Assembly: GCA_036795455.1 (NCBI GenBank)
Contig: DAIRET010000172.1
Coordinates: forward strand, 1-5,975
Direction of reading: 5' to 3'
DNA: 5,975 bases
Origin: DAIRET01 sp036795455
Lineage (GTDB): Bacteria > Bacteroidota > Ignavibacteria > Ignavibacteriales > Ignavibacteriaceae
The notes below the pieces were generated by a model. It did no database searches and was not told the origin of the DNA. It was given only the letters and a program-made list of their open reading frames with translations. Below are positions 1 to 5,965 of this stretch, piece after piece (the stretch's first letter is position 1; the number at the start of each line of letters is the position of its first letter). The position numbers and the translations under genes were made by a program.

Positions 1-184
1 ATCATACATTAAAAAACCATGGATTTGACCCGTTTTTTATATCTTTATTAGATTGCAGTCTATTTAAAACCGCTCTCCAGAAAAAAAATTTAATCTCATC
101 TACAATATAACAACTCTATTCAAACAATATTTCTTATTTTAAGAATATCAATTTATTTTGTTACAAAAAATCTAAAGCGGTTCG
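1..184. other. AT-rich non-coding region upstream of the peptidase gene
   Basis: No open frame of useful length is visible on either strand; the only ATG-led frame on the plus strand (19-51) codes for ten residues. The stretch must hold the promoter and 5' leader of the peptidase gene, and possibly the end of a gene lying before the window. It contains a short dyad at 127-148, listed separately. A weak sigma70-like pair (TTGACC at 25-30, TAGATT at 49-54, 18-bp spacer) can be pointed out but is not convincing. No purine-rich ribosome-binding site precedes the ATG at 185; the bases just before it read AAAGCGGTTCG. Confidence 0.6.
127..148. repeat. Short AT-rich inverted repeat in the peptidase leader
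   Basis: TTCTTA (131-136) and TAAGAA (140-145) are perfect inverted copies around a TTT centre. The symmetry extends to about ten bases per arm if one bulged base is allowed. It lies about 40 bp before the start codon. It could be a regulator-binding dyad or a weak hairpin, but in sequence this AT-rich a six-base arm can occur by chance. No function is assigned. Confidence 0.25.
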
Positions 185-1537
185 ATGCAAAAGGAATACA
201 ATTTTTCACTACTATTCATCTTTATATTCGTCTCATTCTCAAACATACTGTTTGCGCAATCATTGTTTCAGAGAATATCCAGCATGGTTGATTCAGTATC
301 GACAGAAAACCTTGTCGACCATATAAAAACTCTTGAACATGCAGGCGGACATTTAAGCCGTGTAAATTTTACACCTGGAAATGATAGTGCTGCTGTTTTT
401 ATAAAGAAATACCTGGAAAGTCTACCAAACTTGACTTCAGTTGTAGTTGATACTTTTTTCATTTCTTCGGCTAATGCGCCATTTAATACGCGCCCACTTA
501 CTAACATTATAGCTACAATTGAGGGAACCGTATTCCCGGGGAAAGAATATATTTTAGGAGCTCATTACGACTGCTCGGCAAGCCGCGAAGGAAGTTCTGT
601 GTGGAATTCCCAATGGCAAACCATAAAAGCTCCCGGTGCAGATGATAATGGAACCGGGGTCGCTGCGATACTCGAAATAGCAAGAATTTTATCCGATACT
701 ACTTTTGGTTTTAAACCCGATTACACAATTAAACTGATTGCATTTGGTGCTGAAGAAGGTGGACCCGCTTATACAAGTTCACATCATGGAAGCATTGCGT
801 ATGCTACAAAAGCAAAACAAAATAACGATAATATCCTGGGAATGGTTTCTATTGACATGGTGGGTTATAACAATTTTTACGACTACAATGATATTGTATC
901 TAACGAGTCATCGTACTGGCTTGCAGATAGATATGTTTATGCAAACGAAATATATTCAATCGGGTTGATGTTAAACTCTCCCCCATTTGTTTATGCTACA
1001 TATAGTGATCATGCATCATTCTGGGAACAAGGATACAAAGCAATCTTAATGATCGAAGGAGCACCACCCTGGACGAATAGTACTTATTACCAGGCTAATC
1101 CATATTACCATAAAAAAAGCGATTCACTCGGAACACTGAATATGGAACTTGTTTCAAAAGTAACAAAATTAAATCTTGCTGCAGTTGCATCATTGGCCGG
1201 CAGGTTAACCGATTTAGATGAATCTGAAAAAGAGATAATGCCTTCCGGAATTTCATTATATCAAAACTATCCGAATCCATTTAACCCGGCAACCACTATT
1301 AAATACAGACTTGAAAGAAATAGTTTCGTTACAATAAAAATATTTGATTTACTCGGAAAAGAACTGACAACATTAATAAATGAATACAAGACTGCAGGAG
1401 ATTATGAAATCGAATTCAACGAAAACTTGATCAACGGGGGTTTAGCTTCCGGAGTATATTTTTACCGATTATCAGCAGGTTCCGAATCCGGTCTCGAATC
1501 ATTCGTTGAAACAAAGAAGATGGTATATTTACAATAG
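185..1537 (+). CDS. Secreted M28-family zinc peptidase with T9SS sorting domain
   Basis: Predicted extracellular or surface-bound aminopeptidase-type metalloprotease of 450 residues. Residues 1-25 form a signal peptide (Lys3, then a hydrophobic run ending FAQ). The M28 catalytic domain covers about 40-335. Its di-zinc motifs are all present: GAHYD (His127, Asp129), GADDNGTG (Asp153), AEEGG (Glu190 as probable general base, Glu191 as ligand), SIDMVGYN (Asp224) and YYHKKSD (His309). SDHASF (274-279) is also typical of the family. Residues 355-450 are a type A T9SS C-terminal domain with YPNPFNP (362-368), SGVYFYRL (422-429) and a terminal KKMVYLQ. This implies Sec export, transfer across the outer membrane by T9SS, and removal of the tail. 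The ATG at 185 is chosen because it gives an intact signal peptide, although no Shine-Dalgarno precedes it. The gene stands alone on its strand. The exact substrate (free peptides or proteins) cannot be read from sequence. Confidence 0.93.
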   Translation: MQKEYNFSLLFIFIFVSFSNILFAQSLFQRISSMVDSVSTENLVDHIKTLEHAGGHLSRVNFTPGNDSAAVFIKKYLESLPNLTSVVVDTFFISSANAPFNTRPLTNIIATIEGTVFPGKEYILGAHYDCSASREGSSVWNSQWQTIKAPGADDNGTGVAAILEIARILSDTTFGFKPDYTIKLIAFGAEEGGPAYTSSHHGSIAYATKAKQNNDNILGMVSIDMVGYNNFYDYNDIVSNESSYWLADRYVYANEIYSIGLMLNSPPFVYATYSDHASFWEQGYKAILMIEGAPPWTNSTYYQANPYYHKKSDSLGTLNMELVSKVTKLNLAAVASLAGRLTDLDESEKEIMPSGISLYQNYPNPFNPATTIKYRLERNSFVTIKIFDLLGKELTTLINEYKTAGDYEIEFNENLINGGLASGVYFYRLSAGSESGLESFVETKKMVYLQ

Positions 1538-1538
1538 T

Positions 1539-1574
1539 AAAAAAAAACGGCTTTCTTAATTATAGAAAGCCGTT
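1539..1574 (-). terminator. Intrinsic terminator of the minus-strand gene group
   Basis: An 11-bp perfect stem (1546-1556 paired with 1564-1574, arm AACGGCTTTCT) closes a 7-base loop. On the minus strand the stem runs straight into nine T residues (complement of the A-run 1539-1547), the classic rho-independent form. It lies about 75 bp past the stop codon of the RRM gene and directly after the stop of the convergent peptidase gene (1535-1537). Read on the plus strand, the same stem follows an A-tract and is followed only by TT, so it may also slow or end peptidase transcription but is a weaker terminator in that direction. Confidence 0.88.
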
Positions 1575-1647
1575 GACATTCAGCATGTCTTCAAATAAAT
1601 CGCATTAATGAAATTTAATGGTGGGAAAAAGAGACAAAAACTATTAT

Positions 1648-1914
1648 TTAACCTGCAACTTCTTTTACTTTAGCTTTAGCGGGATTGACAATTATGTTTC
1701 TGCCTTTTAGTTTTGAACCATTAAGAGATTCCATAGCGGAATTGGCTTCGTCTTCATTTTTCATTTCAATAAAAGCGAAACCACGCGACTTACCGGTTTG
1801 GTGATCGGTAATAACTTTAACCGAAACGACCTCGCCGTAAGCCTCAAATGCTGTTTTTAAATCAGCATCCGTAACGGACCAGGGAAGACTCCCTGCAAAT
1901 AAATTTACACTCAC
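1648..1914 (-). CDS. Small single-RRM RNA-binding protein
   Basis: An 88-residue protein that is almost entirely one RNA recognition motif (residues 2-77), expected to bind single-stranded RNA in the cytoplasm. RNP2 is LFAGSL (5-10) and RNP1 is RGFAFIEM (44-51). The two stacking aromatics of RNP1 (Phe46, Phe48) and Phe6 of RNP2 are present. The last RNP1 position is Met where eukaryotic RRMs usually have Phe or Tyr. The tail (78-88) is short and lysine-rich, without the glycine-rich extension of some cold-induced relatives. The start is a GTG (1912-1914), supported by AAGGA (1922-1926) seven bases upstream and by the RRM beginning at once. A 130-bp gap separates it from radA, so it may have its own promoter as well as read-through. 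Bacterial proteins of this type are often cold- or stress-related RNA chaperones; that role is inferred here. Confidence 0.93.
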   Translation of the reverse strand: MSVNLFAGSLPWSVTDADLKTAFEAYGEVVSVKVITDHQTGKSRGFAFIEMKNEDEANSAMESLNGSKLKGRNIIVNPAKAKVKEVAG

Positions 1915-1921
1915 AAAATAA

Positions 1922-1926
1922 TCCTT
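1922..1926 (-). promoter_or_regulatory. Ribosome-binding site deciding the GTG start of the RRM gene
   Basis: AAGGA on the minus strand, seven bases before the GTG at 1914. No ATG gives a better start, and the RRM fold needs the residues directly after the GTG. Confidence 0.7.
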
Positions 1927-1940
1927 ATATGTTAAAAGAA

Positions 1941-1962
1941 CACGGTTTCAAAAACCGCAGTG
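1941..1962 (-). other. Hairpin in the gap between radA and the RRM gene
   Basis: CGGTTT (1943-1948) and AAACCG (1952-1957) pair around a three-base loop. Two more outer pairs (1941-1942 with 1961-1962) are possible across a three-base bulge. On the minus strand the stem is followed by TGTTCTTTT, so it could be a weak terminator for radA, or a structure in the 5' leader of the RRM mRNA about 15 bases before its ribosome-binding site. The broken T-tract makes terminator activity uncertain. Confidence 0.4.
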
Positions 1963-1963
1963 A

Positions 1964-1991
1964 AATTTACAATATTAACCTATAATTGCAA
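1964..1991 (-). promoter_or_regulatory. Possible promoter of the RRM gene
   Basis: On the minus strand TTGCAA (1986-1991) and TAAATT (1964-1969) are separated by 16 bp, a loose sigma70-like pair. A transcript from it would begin close to the hairpin at 1941-1962. Members of the Bacteroidota often use a different -33/-7 consensus, so this match to the E. coli pattern is weak evidence. Confidence 0.25.
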
Positions 1992-2044
1992 AACACTTTT
2001 TTTCGAAATTAATATTTTTGGGGGATTACAGATAAGTTTTAATA

Positions 2045-3394
2045 TTATTTAAGAAGGATTGTAACTGCCTCATTTAGATTGACAACCGGAATAATCTTGA
2101 TGTTTGAGGGATTCATGTTCTTATTGTTTTTTGCAGGTATTACAACCCGTTTGAAGTCAAGTTTTTCTGCTTCAATAATTCTTTTTTCAACATTTGTAAC
2201 ACTCCTTATTTCGCCACCAAGCCCTACTTCACCGATAATCACAGTACTGCTGTCAATCGGTCGGTCTAATAAACTTGAAATTATGGAACAGCATACAGCA
2301 AGATCAATAGCAGGTTCATCAATTCGTACTCCGCCAGTCATATTAAGAAATACATTATTCGCTGAGATTTTATAGCCGCCTCTTTTTTCAATAACTGCCA
2401 AAAGAATAGATAATCTTTTTTGATCGAAGCCGTTCGATACACGCTGCGGATAACCGAAATTTGAGTGTGTTACAAGAGCCTGCACTTCGATTAATAAAGG
2501 TCTTGTCCCCTCTACAGAAGCGGCCACAACCGAACCCGGTGTATTATTTTCTCGATCACTTAAAAAAATCAAACCGGGATTTTTTACTTCACTCAAACCG
2601 GTTTCGAGCATTTCAAAAATTCCAATTTCATTAGTGCTTCCGAACCTGTTTTTTAATGCACGTATTATTCGGTAGGAAGAATTTATTTCTCCTTCAAAAT
2701 GGACTACAGTATCAACAATATGCTCAAGGATTTTAGGTCCGGCAATTACACCTTCTTTTGTAACATGACCAACAATAATAACGGTAAAACTATTTTTTTT
2801 CGCTTCTTCCATTAAGCGGGCTGTGCATTCCCTAATTTGAGTTACAGTACCGGGTGAATTCTCAAAATCGGTATCGTGCATAGTCTGAATTGAATCGATT
2901 ATTACTACTTCAGGCTTTTCATTATTGATTGTATTTAAAATTAAATGCAAATCGGTTTCGGCAATTATAAAAAGAGAATCCGATTTAATTTTTAACCTTG
3001 ATGCTCTTGATTTTATTTGTTGTATTGATTCTTCGCCGGTTGCATATAATACCTTTGTTTTAATTTTGGAAGCTGCTTGAAGTACAAGTGTAGATTTACC
3101 GATACCCGGTTCGCCGCCGATCAAAACAACTGAACCGATAGTAAGTCCGCCACCCAATACCCTATCAAATTCCGAAATACCGGTTTTGATTCTTCGTTCT
3201 TCTTCCGTAATAATTTCATTGATTGGAAATAATGAAACCGTGCTGCTGTGTTTCGCATTATGCTTCTGTTTGGAAGTTTCTATTATCTCTCCGCTGAAAG
3301 AATTCCATTCGCCGCATTGGGGGCATTTACCAAGCCATTTAATAGATTCAAAACCGCAATTTGAACAAATGAATTTAGTTCTGAATTTAGCCAA
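2045..3394 (-). CDS. radA: DNA repair/recombination ATPase RadA (TTG start)
   Basis: RadA (Sms) is a hexameric RecA-like ATPase that drives branch migration of recombination intermediates. Numbering from TTG 3394 (449 residues, the usual family length), the domains in order are: a four-cysteine zinc finger (Cys10, Cys13, Cys24, Cys27), a RecA-like core with Walker A GEPGIGKST (94-102) and Walker B VVIIDS (163-168), the RadA-specific KNRFG motif (248-252), and a C-terminal Lon-like domain. At the site of the Lon catalytic serine this domain reads DEPAIDLAV (359-367), so it should be a scaffold and not a protease. No ATG is available at the 5' end. TTG triplets occur at 3400 and 3394; GGAG at 3401-3404 touches the first but is six bases before the second. 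Starting at the second gives MAKFRTKFIC, which matches the usual RadA N-terminus. The gene lies 17 bp after the sirtuin stop, probably in the same operon. Confidence 0.96.
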   Translation of the reverse strand: MAKFRTKFICSNCGFESIKWLGKCPQCGEWNSFSGEIIETSKQKHNAKHSSTVSLFPINEIITEEERRIKTGISEFDRVLGGGLTIGSVVLIGGEPGIGKSTLVLQAASKIKTKVLYATGEESIQQIKSRASRLKIKSDSLFIIAETDLHLILNTINNEKPEVVIIDSIQTMHDTDFENSPGTVTQIRECTARLMEEAKKNSFTVIIVGHVTKEGVIAGPKILEHIVDTVVHFEGEINSSYRIIRALKNRFGSTNEIGIFEMLETGLSEVKNPGLIFLSDRENNTPGSVVAASVEGTRPLLIEVQALVTHSNFGYPQRVSNGFDQKRLSILLAVIEKRGGYKISANNVFLNMTGGVRIDEPAIDLAVCCSIISSLLDRPIDSSTVIIGEVGLGGEIRSVTNVEKRIIEAEKLDFKRVVIPAKNNKNMNPSNIKIIPVVNLNEAVTILLK

Positions 3395-3400
3395 TACCAA

Positions 3401-3404
3401 CTCC
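3401..3404 (-). promoter_or_regulatory. GGAG ribosome-binding site for radA
   Basis: GGAG on the minus strand lies between the sirtuin stop (3412-3414) and the radA start. Its six-base distance to the TTG at 3394, against zero to the TTG at 3400, decides the start in favour of 3394. Confidence 0.65.
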
Positions 3405-3411
3405 GGTTTTT

Positions 3412-4167
3412 CTAAACATTTGTTCCCTTCAGTTCTTTTGCTTTTTTTTCAATCAGAGGTAAAATCTCGCCTGCTTTGCCATAAAATGAATAATCTGCAA
3501 ATCTCGATAATTCAGTTCTTTCAAGGTTTACTTCAACAACGCATTTATTATTCTCCCTTGCTGCAAGCGGTATGTAAGCAGCAGGATATACAACTGCAGA
3601 AGTACCTACTACAAACATTATGTCGCAGTTTTTTGCAGCTTTTTCTCCAGTTGAATATTGATCTTGAGGAAGGAACTCACCGAACCAAACTACATCTGGA
3701 CGAATAAGTCCTCCGCAGCCGCATTTAGGAGCCGGTTTTTCGTAGCTGAATTTTTCATAGTCATATCGTTTCTTACAGTTAATGCAGTAGTTTTTTTCAA
3801 TATTACCATGAAGTTCATAGATTTTTTTGCTTCCCGCTCTTCTATGCAAATTATCGACATTTTGAGTAACAACCGTTACGTCGTAAATACTCTCCAATGC
3901 TGCAATTGCAATATGCCCCGCGTTTGGTTTTGTATCGCTTATAATTTTTCTTCTGTATTGATACCATTCCCACACCATATCGGGATTCTTTAAGAACGCA
4001 CTAAAGTTGGCAAGTTCTTCCGGTTTTAATTTATTCCAAATCCCATCTTTACCCCGGAATGTAGGTATTCCGCTTTCTGCAGAAATACCTGCACCGGTAA
4101 AAAAGACAATCTTCCCGGCTTTATTTAATTCCGTAATAAACCCGGGCTCAAAGTCAATACTATTCAT
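3412..4167 (-). CDS. cobB: Sirtuin NAD+-dependent protein deacylase (class III, CobB/SIRT5-like)
   Basis: Cytoplasmic Sir2-family enzyme of 251 residues that removes acyl groups from lysine, consuming NAD+ and giving nicotinamide and O-acyl-ADP-ribose. The Rossmann-fold NAD site shows GAGISAESGIPTFRG (25-39), TQNVDNLH (101-108) and GTSAVVYPAA (188-197). The catalytic histidine is His120 in ELHGN. The zinc module has Cys128, Cys131, Cys149 and Cys151. Tyr69 and Arg72 in WYQYRR match the Tyr-x-x-Arg pair that in SIRT5 and E. coli CobB holds the carboxylate of succinyl- or malonyl-lysine, so desuccinylation as well as deacetylation is predicted. The ATG start gives the usual ~20 residues before GAGIS. 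It lies eight bases after the TPR gene stop and lacks a Shine-Dalgarno, which suggests translational coupling. It is followed after 17 bp by radA; no functional link between the two is evident. Confidence 0.95.
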   Translation of the reverse strand: MNSIDFEPGFITELNKAGKIVFFTGAGISAESGIPTFRGKDGIWNKLKPEELANFSAFLKNPDMVWEWYQYRRKIISDTKPNAGHIAIAALESIYDVTVVTQNVDNLHRRAGSKKIYELHGNIEKNYCINCKKRYDYEKFSYEKPAPKCGCGGLIRPDVVWFGEFLPQDQYSTGEKAAKNCDIMFVVGTSAVVYPAAYIPLAARENNKCVVEVNLERTELSRFADYSFYGKAGEILPLIEKKAKELKGTNV

Positions 4168-4175
4168 ATTAAAGA

Positions 4176-4958
4176 TTACTTATTCTTGATTTTTTCATAA
4201 AGCTTTTTTGCTTCTCCAAGAAACTTGTGATCATCTTCATCAAGAACAGGCAGCTTTTCTATTTTTAATAAATGCTCTTTTGCTTTTGCGTATTCTTCCT
4301 CATCAATATATACTTTTGCAAGGTCAAGATGGTTCATCCTAAAGTTAGGTCTCAGTTCAATTGCCTTTTGAAAATACATTATTGCATCATCAATATCGCC
4401 CCATCCCAAGCCGAGCGGAAGTCTTACAAGATAAGCTTTTTCGCATACTTTAGCGTGCGTTCTTCCCAACACATAATGCGCTACTGATTGAACTTCGTTT
4501 CCGCCGTTGCCAAGCGAGATAGCTTTTTCGCAATCATCTTTAACGCTGTTTACCAAACCGATTGCTGTAAATACTCCCTTGAACAAAGCTACTCTGCCAT
4601 TCGCAATAGCCCTGCGTAAATAAGTTACTGATTTATCGGGAGCAAGATTTACGGCTTTGTCGGCATAGTCAAATGCTAATTGATATTTTTGGAGTTGAGC
4701 TTCTTTCTGGGTATCTGTATTCGAAGGCATATGTTCAGCGATATCAACATAAGCTCTGCTGATCCGCCAGTTTATTTCCCAGTTATTCGGAGAAAGTTTG
4801 TCGGCTTGAAGATATGTTTCAAGAGCTTTCTCGTTGTTGAATTCTTTAAGTGCATAGTTATCCCCTGTTAAAATTAATTCGTTCACTGTTTGTGAACTGA
4901 TTCCCCGGGATATAATAAGAACAAACAAAGAAACCAGAAAAGGTATTCTTTTTAACAT
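4176..4958 (-). CDS. Exported TPR protein resembling the RMD1/FAM82 family
   Basis: A 260-residue protein of unknown function. Residues 1-23 look like a type I signal peptide (Lys3 and Arg4, then a hydrophobic stretch ending near SSQ). There is no lipobox cysteine, so a periplasmic location is expected. The mature part is nearly all helical TPR-like repeats at about 28-57, 60-108, 112-150, 156-203, 206-236 and 240-258. TPR-typical segments include AFDYADKAVNLAPD, AIMYFQKAIELRPN and AKVYIDEEEYAKAKEHL. The segment from 158 to 210 has a longer insert (CEKAYLVRLPLGLGWGDIDDA) between repeats. This layout, with a late 'yield a path length, then short helix pair' end around KLPVLDEDDHKFLGEAKKL, recalls eukaryotic regulator of microtubule dynamics (RMD1/FAM82) proteins and their bacterial relatives; this is my recognition by eye. 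It should act as a protein-binding scaffold. It lies 47 bp after the exoribonuclease and 8 bp before the sirtuin. Confidence 0.85.
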   Translation of the reverse strand: MLKRIPFLVSLFVLIISRGISSQTVNELILTGDNYALKEFNNEKALETYLQADKLSPNNWEINWRISRAYVDIAEHMPSNTDTQKEAQLQKYQLAFDYADKAVNLAPDKSVTYLRRAIANGRVALFKGVFTAIGLVNSVKDDCEKAISLGNGGNEVQSVAHYVLGRTHAKVCEKAYLVRLPLGLGWGDIDDAIMYFQKAIELRPNFRMNHLDLAKVYIDEEEYAKAKEHLLKIEKLPVLDEDDHKFLGEAKKLYEKIKNK

Positions 4959-4963
4959 AATAA

Positions 4964-4970
4964 CCTCCTT
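4964..4970 (-). promoter_or_regulatory. Consensus Shine-Dalgarno of the TPR gene
   Basis: AAGGAGG on the minus strand lies five bases before the ATG at 4958. It is the strongest ribosome-binding site in the window. It fixes the start and suggests the TPR protein is translated more strongly than its operon neighbours. Confidence 0.85.
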
Positions 4971-4979
4971 AAAAAGTTA

Positions 4980-4994
4980 TGGATTCACCATCCA
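4980..4994 (-). other. Small hairpin between the exoribonuclease and TPR genes
   Basis: TGGAT and ATCCA form a five-pair stem around a five-base loop, 11 bp after the exoribonuclease stop. On the minus strand it is followed, after four bases, by five T residues and then the AAGGAGG. It may be a weak attenuator or an mRNA processing or stability element, but the stem is short and chance is a fair alternative. Confidence 0.25.
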
Positions 4995-5005
4995 GAAAAA
5001 ATAGA

Positions 5006-5965
5006 TTAAAAATCCCGGTTCAATTTAAACAATTCGGTTGAAATCAAAGGAATAAATTTTGTCCAGTTGGAATCACCTCTGGAATCATTCTTTACTGCAT
5101 ATTTATAAGCATTCATTTTTGCAGAGAGTTCGTCCGCATGATATAGTGTAATTGCTTCAAGTGTTTTTGGAACAACCGGCGACGCATATTCCAATTTCCC
5201 CTGGTGGCTTAACACAAGATGTAAAATCATATCTTCAAGCATCGAAGGAAAGCCGGGTATCTCTTCAATTTTCTTCTGAACTAATAATGCCGCAATAACA
5301 ATATGTCCGAGCAGCTTACCCCGGTCCGTATATTCAAAGTTTAATTCGGATGACAATTCTTCAATTTTTCCAATGTCGTGAAGTAATGCGCCGCATACAA
5401 GTAAGTCTCTATTTATTTGAGGATGAATATCTGCAGCCAGGTCACAAATTTTTACTATTTCAAGTGTATGTTCGATTAAACCGTGGATATAGGCATGGTG
5501 CCATGATTTCCCGGCAGGTACTATTGAAAAAACCTCAAGGGTTTTACCTTCAAACACAAGATTCAGTAGTTGTCTTATGTTATCATCCAAAACCGTTTTT
5601 ATTCTTTGATGCAATTCCTCCAGCATCTCATTTATATCCCGGTTCGATTTAGGTAGAAAATCGGATACAGCAACATTTTCCGATTCTTTTTTCAATCTAA
5701 AGTTTTCAATTCTTATTTGAGGATTTCCCTGGAATTCTTCAATCCTACCCTCAATTTTAAGAATTTCACCAGGTACCAGATGTTTAGTAATGCTTTCAAA
5801 ATTATCCCATAAATTTGCCTGCAGCGAAGTTGATTTATCCGCAAGCTCAAGATTAAGATAGACTTTATTAGCCTTTGTTAATTTTTCTTCCGATTTTTTT
5901 ATAAGGAGGAAATGATTTACTTCATCTCCCTTTTTTAAGCTGTTCATTTCGGATTGGTTTATCAT
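5006..5965 (-). CDS. yhaM: YhaM-family 3'-5' exoribonuclease (OB-fold plus HD domain)
   Basis: Predicted cytoplasmic 3'-5' exoribonuclease of 319 residues, close to the ~314 of Bacillus subtilis YhaM. An N-terminal OB-fold (about 14-95) carries the family pattern KGDEVNHFLLIKK and YLNLELADKS...ANLWD, and should bind nucleic acid. The HD metal-dependent phosphohydrolase domain follows (about 155-300): His161 and His166 in IHGLIEHT, the His196-Asp197 pair in LLHDIGK, His221, His254 in LSHQG, and Asp278 in HADEL. All expected metal-site residues are present, so the enzyme should be active. The ATG at 5965 is only ten bases from the window edge and no ribosome-binding site is visible there. A second in-frame ATG (codon 7, 5947) gives MNSLKKGDEV, also compatible with the family, so the start is not certain. 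It is probably the first or an early gene of the minus-strand operon; its promoter lies outside the window. Confidence 0.92.
   Translation of the reverse strand: MINQSEMNSLKKGDEVNHFLLIKKSEEKLTKANKVYLNLELADKSTSLQANLWDNFESITKHLVPGEILKIEGRIEEFQGNPQIRIENFRLKKESENVAVSDFLPKSNRDINEMLEELHQRIKTVLDDNIRQLLNLVFEGKTLEVFSIVPAGKSWHHAYIHGLIEHTLEIVKICDLAADIHPQINRDLLVCGALLHDIGKIEELSSELNFEYTDRGKLLGHIVIAALLVQKKIEEIPGFPSMLEDMILHLVLSHQGKLEYASPVVPKTLEAITLYHADELSAKMNAYKYAVKNDSRGDSNWTKFIPLISTELFKLNRDF

Noticed and set aside
19..51. Ten-codon ATG-led frame in the upstream region
   Set aside because: Too short, with no ribosome-binding site and no resemblance to a leader peptide with regulatory codons.
68..182. AACCGCT (68-74) and AGCGGTT (176-182) as distant inverted repeats, the second just before the peptidase start
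   Set aside because: Only seven bases and about 100 bp apart, and there is no Shine-Dalgarno to hide; chance is likely.
1573..1601. TTGACA at 1573-1578 followed 17 bp later by TAAATC, resembling a plus-strand promoter
   Set aside because: It overlaps the terminator stem and points into the antisense of the RRM gene; no plus-strand gene follows.
1603..1620. CATTAA/TTAATG inverted repeat downstream of the RRM gene
   Set aside because: Six-base AT-rich arms with no T-tract; the strong terminator lies further on.
3186..3707. Plus-strand open frame of 173 codons
   Set aside because: It is antisense to radA and the sirtuin, which have clear family motifs; its translation shows no recognisable domain and has biased, low-information composition.
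5350..5652. Plus-strand open frame of 100 codons
   Set aside because: It is antisense to the HD domain of the exoribonuclease and shows no family motif or ribosome-binding site.
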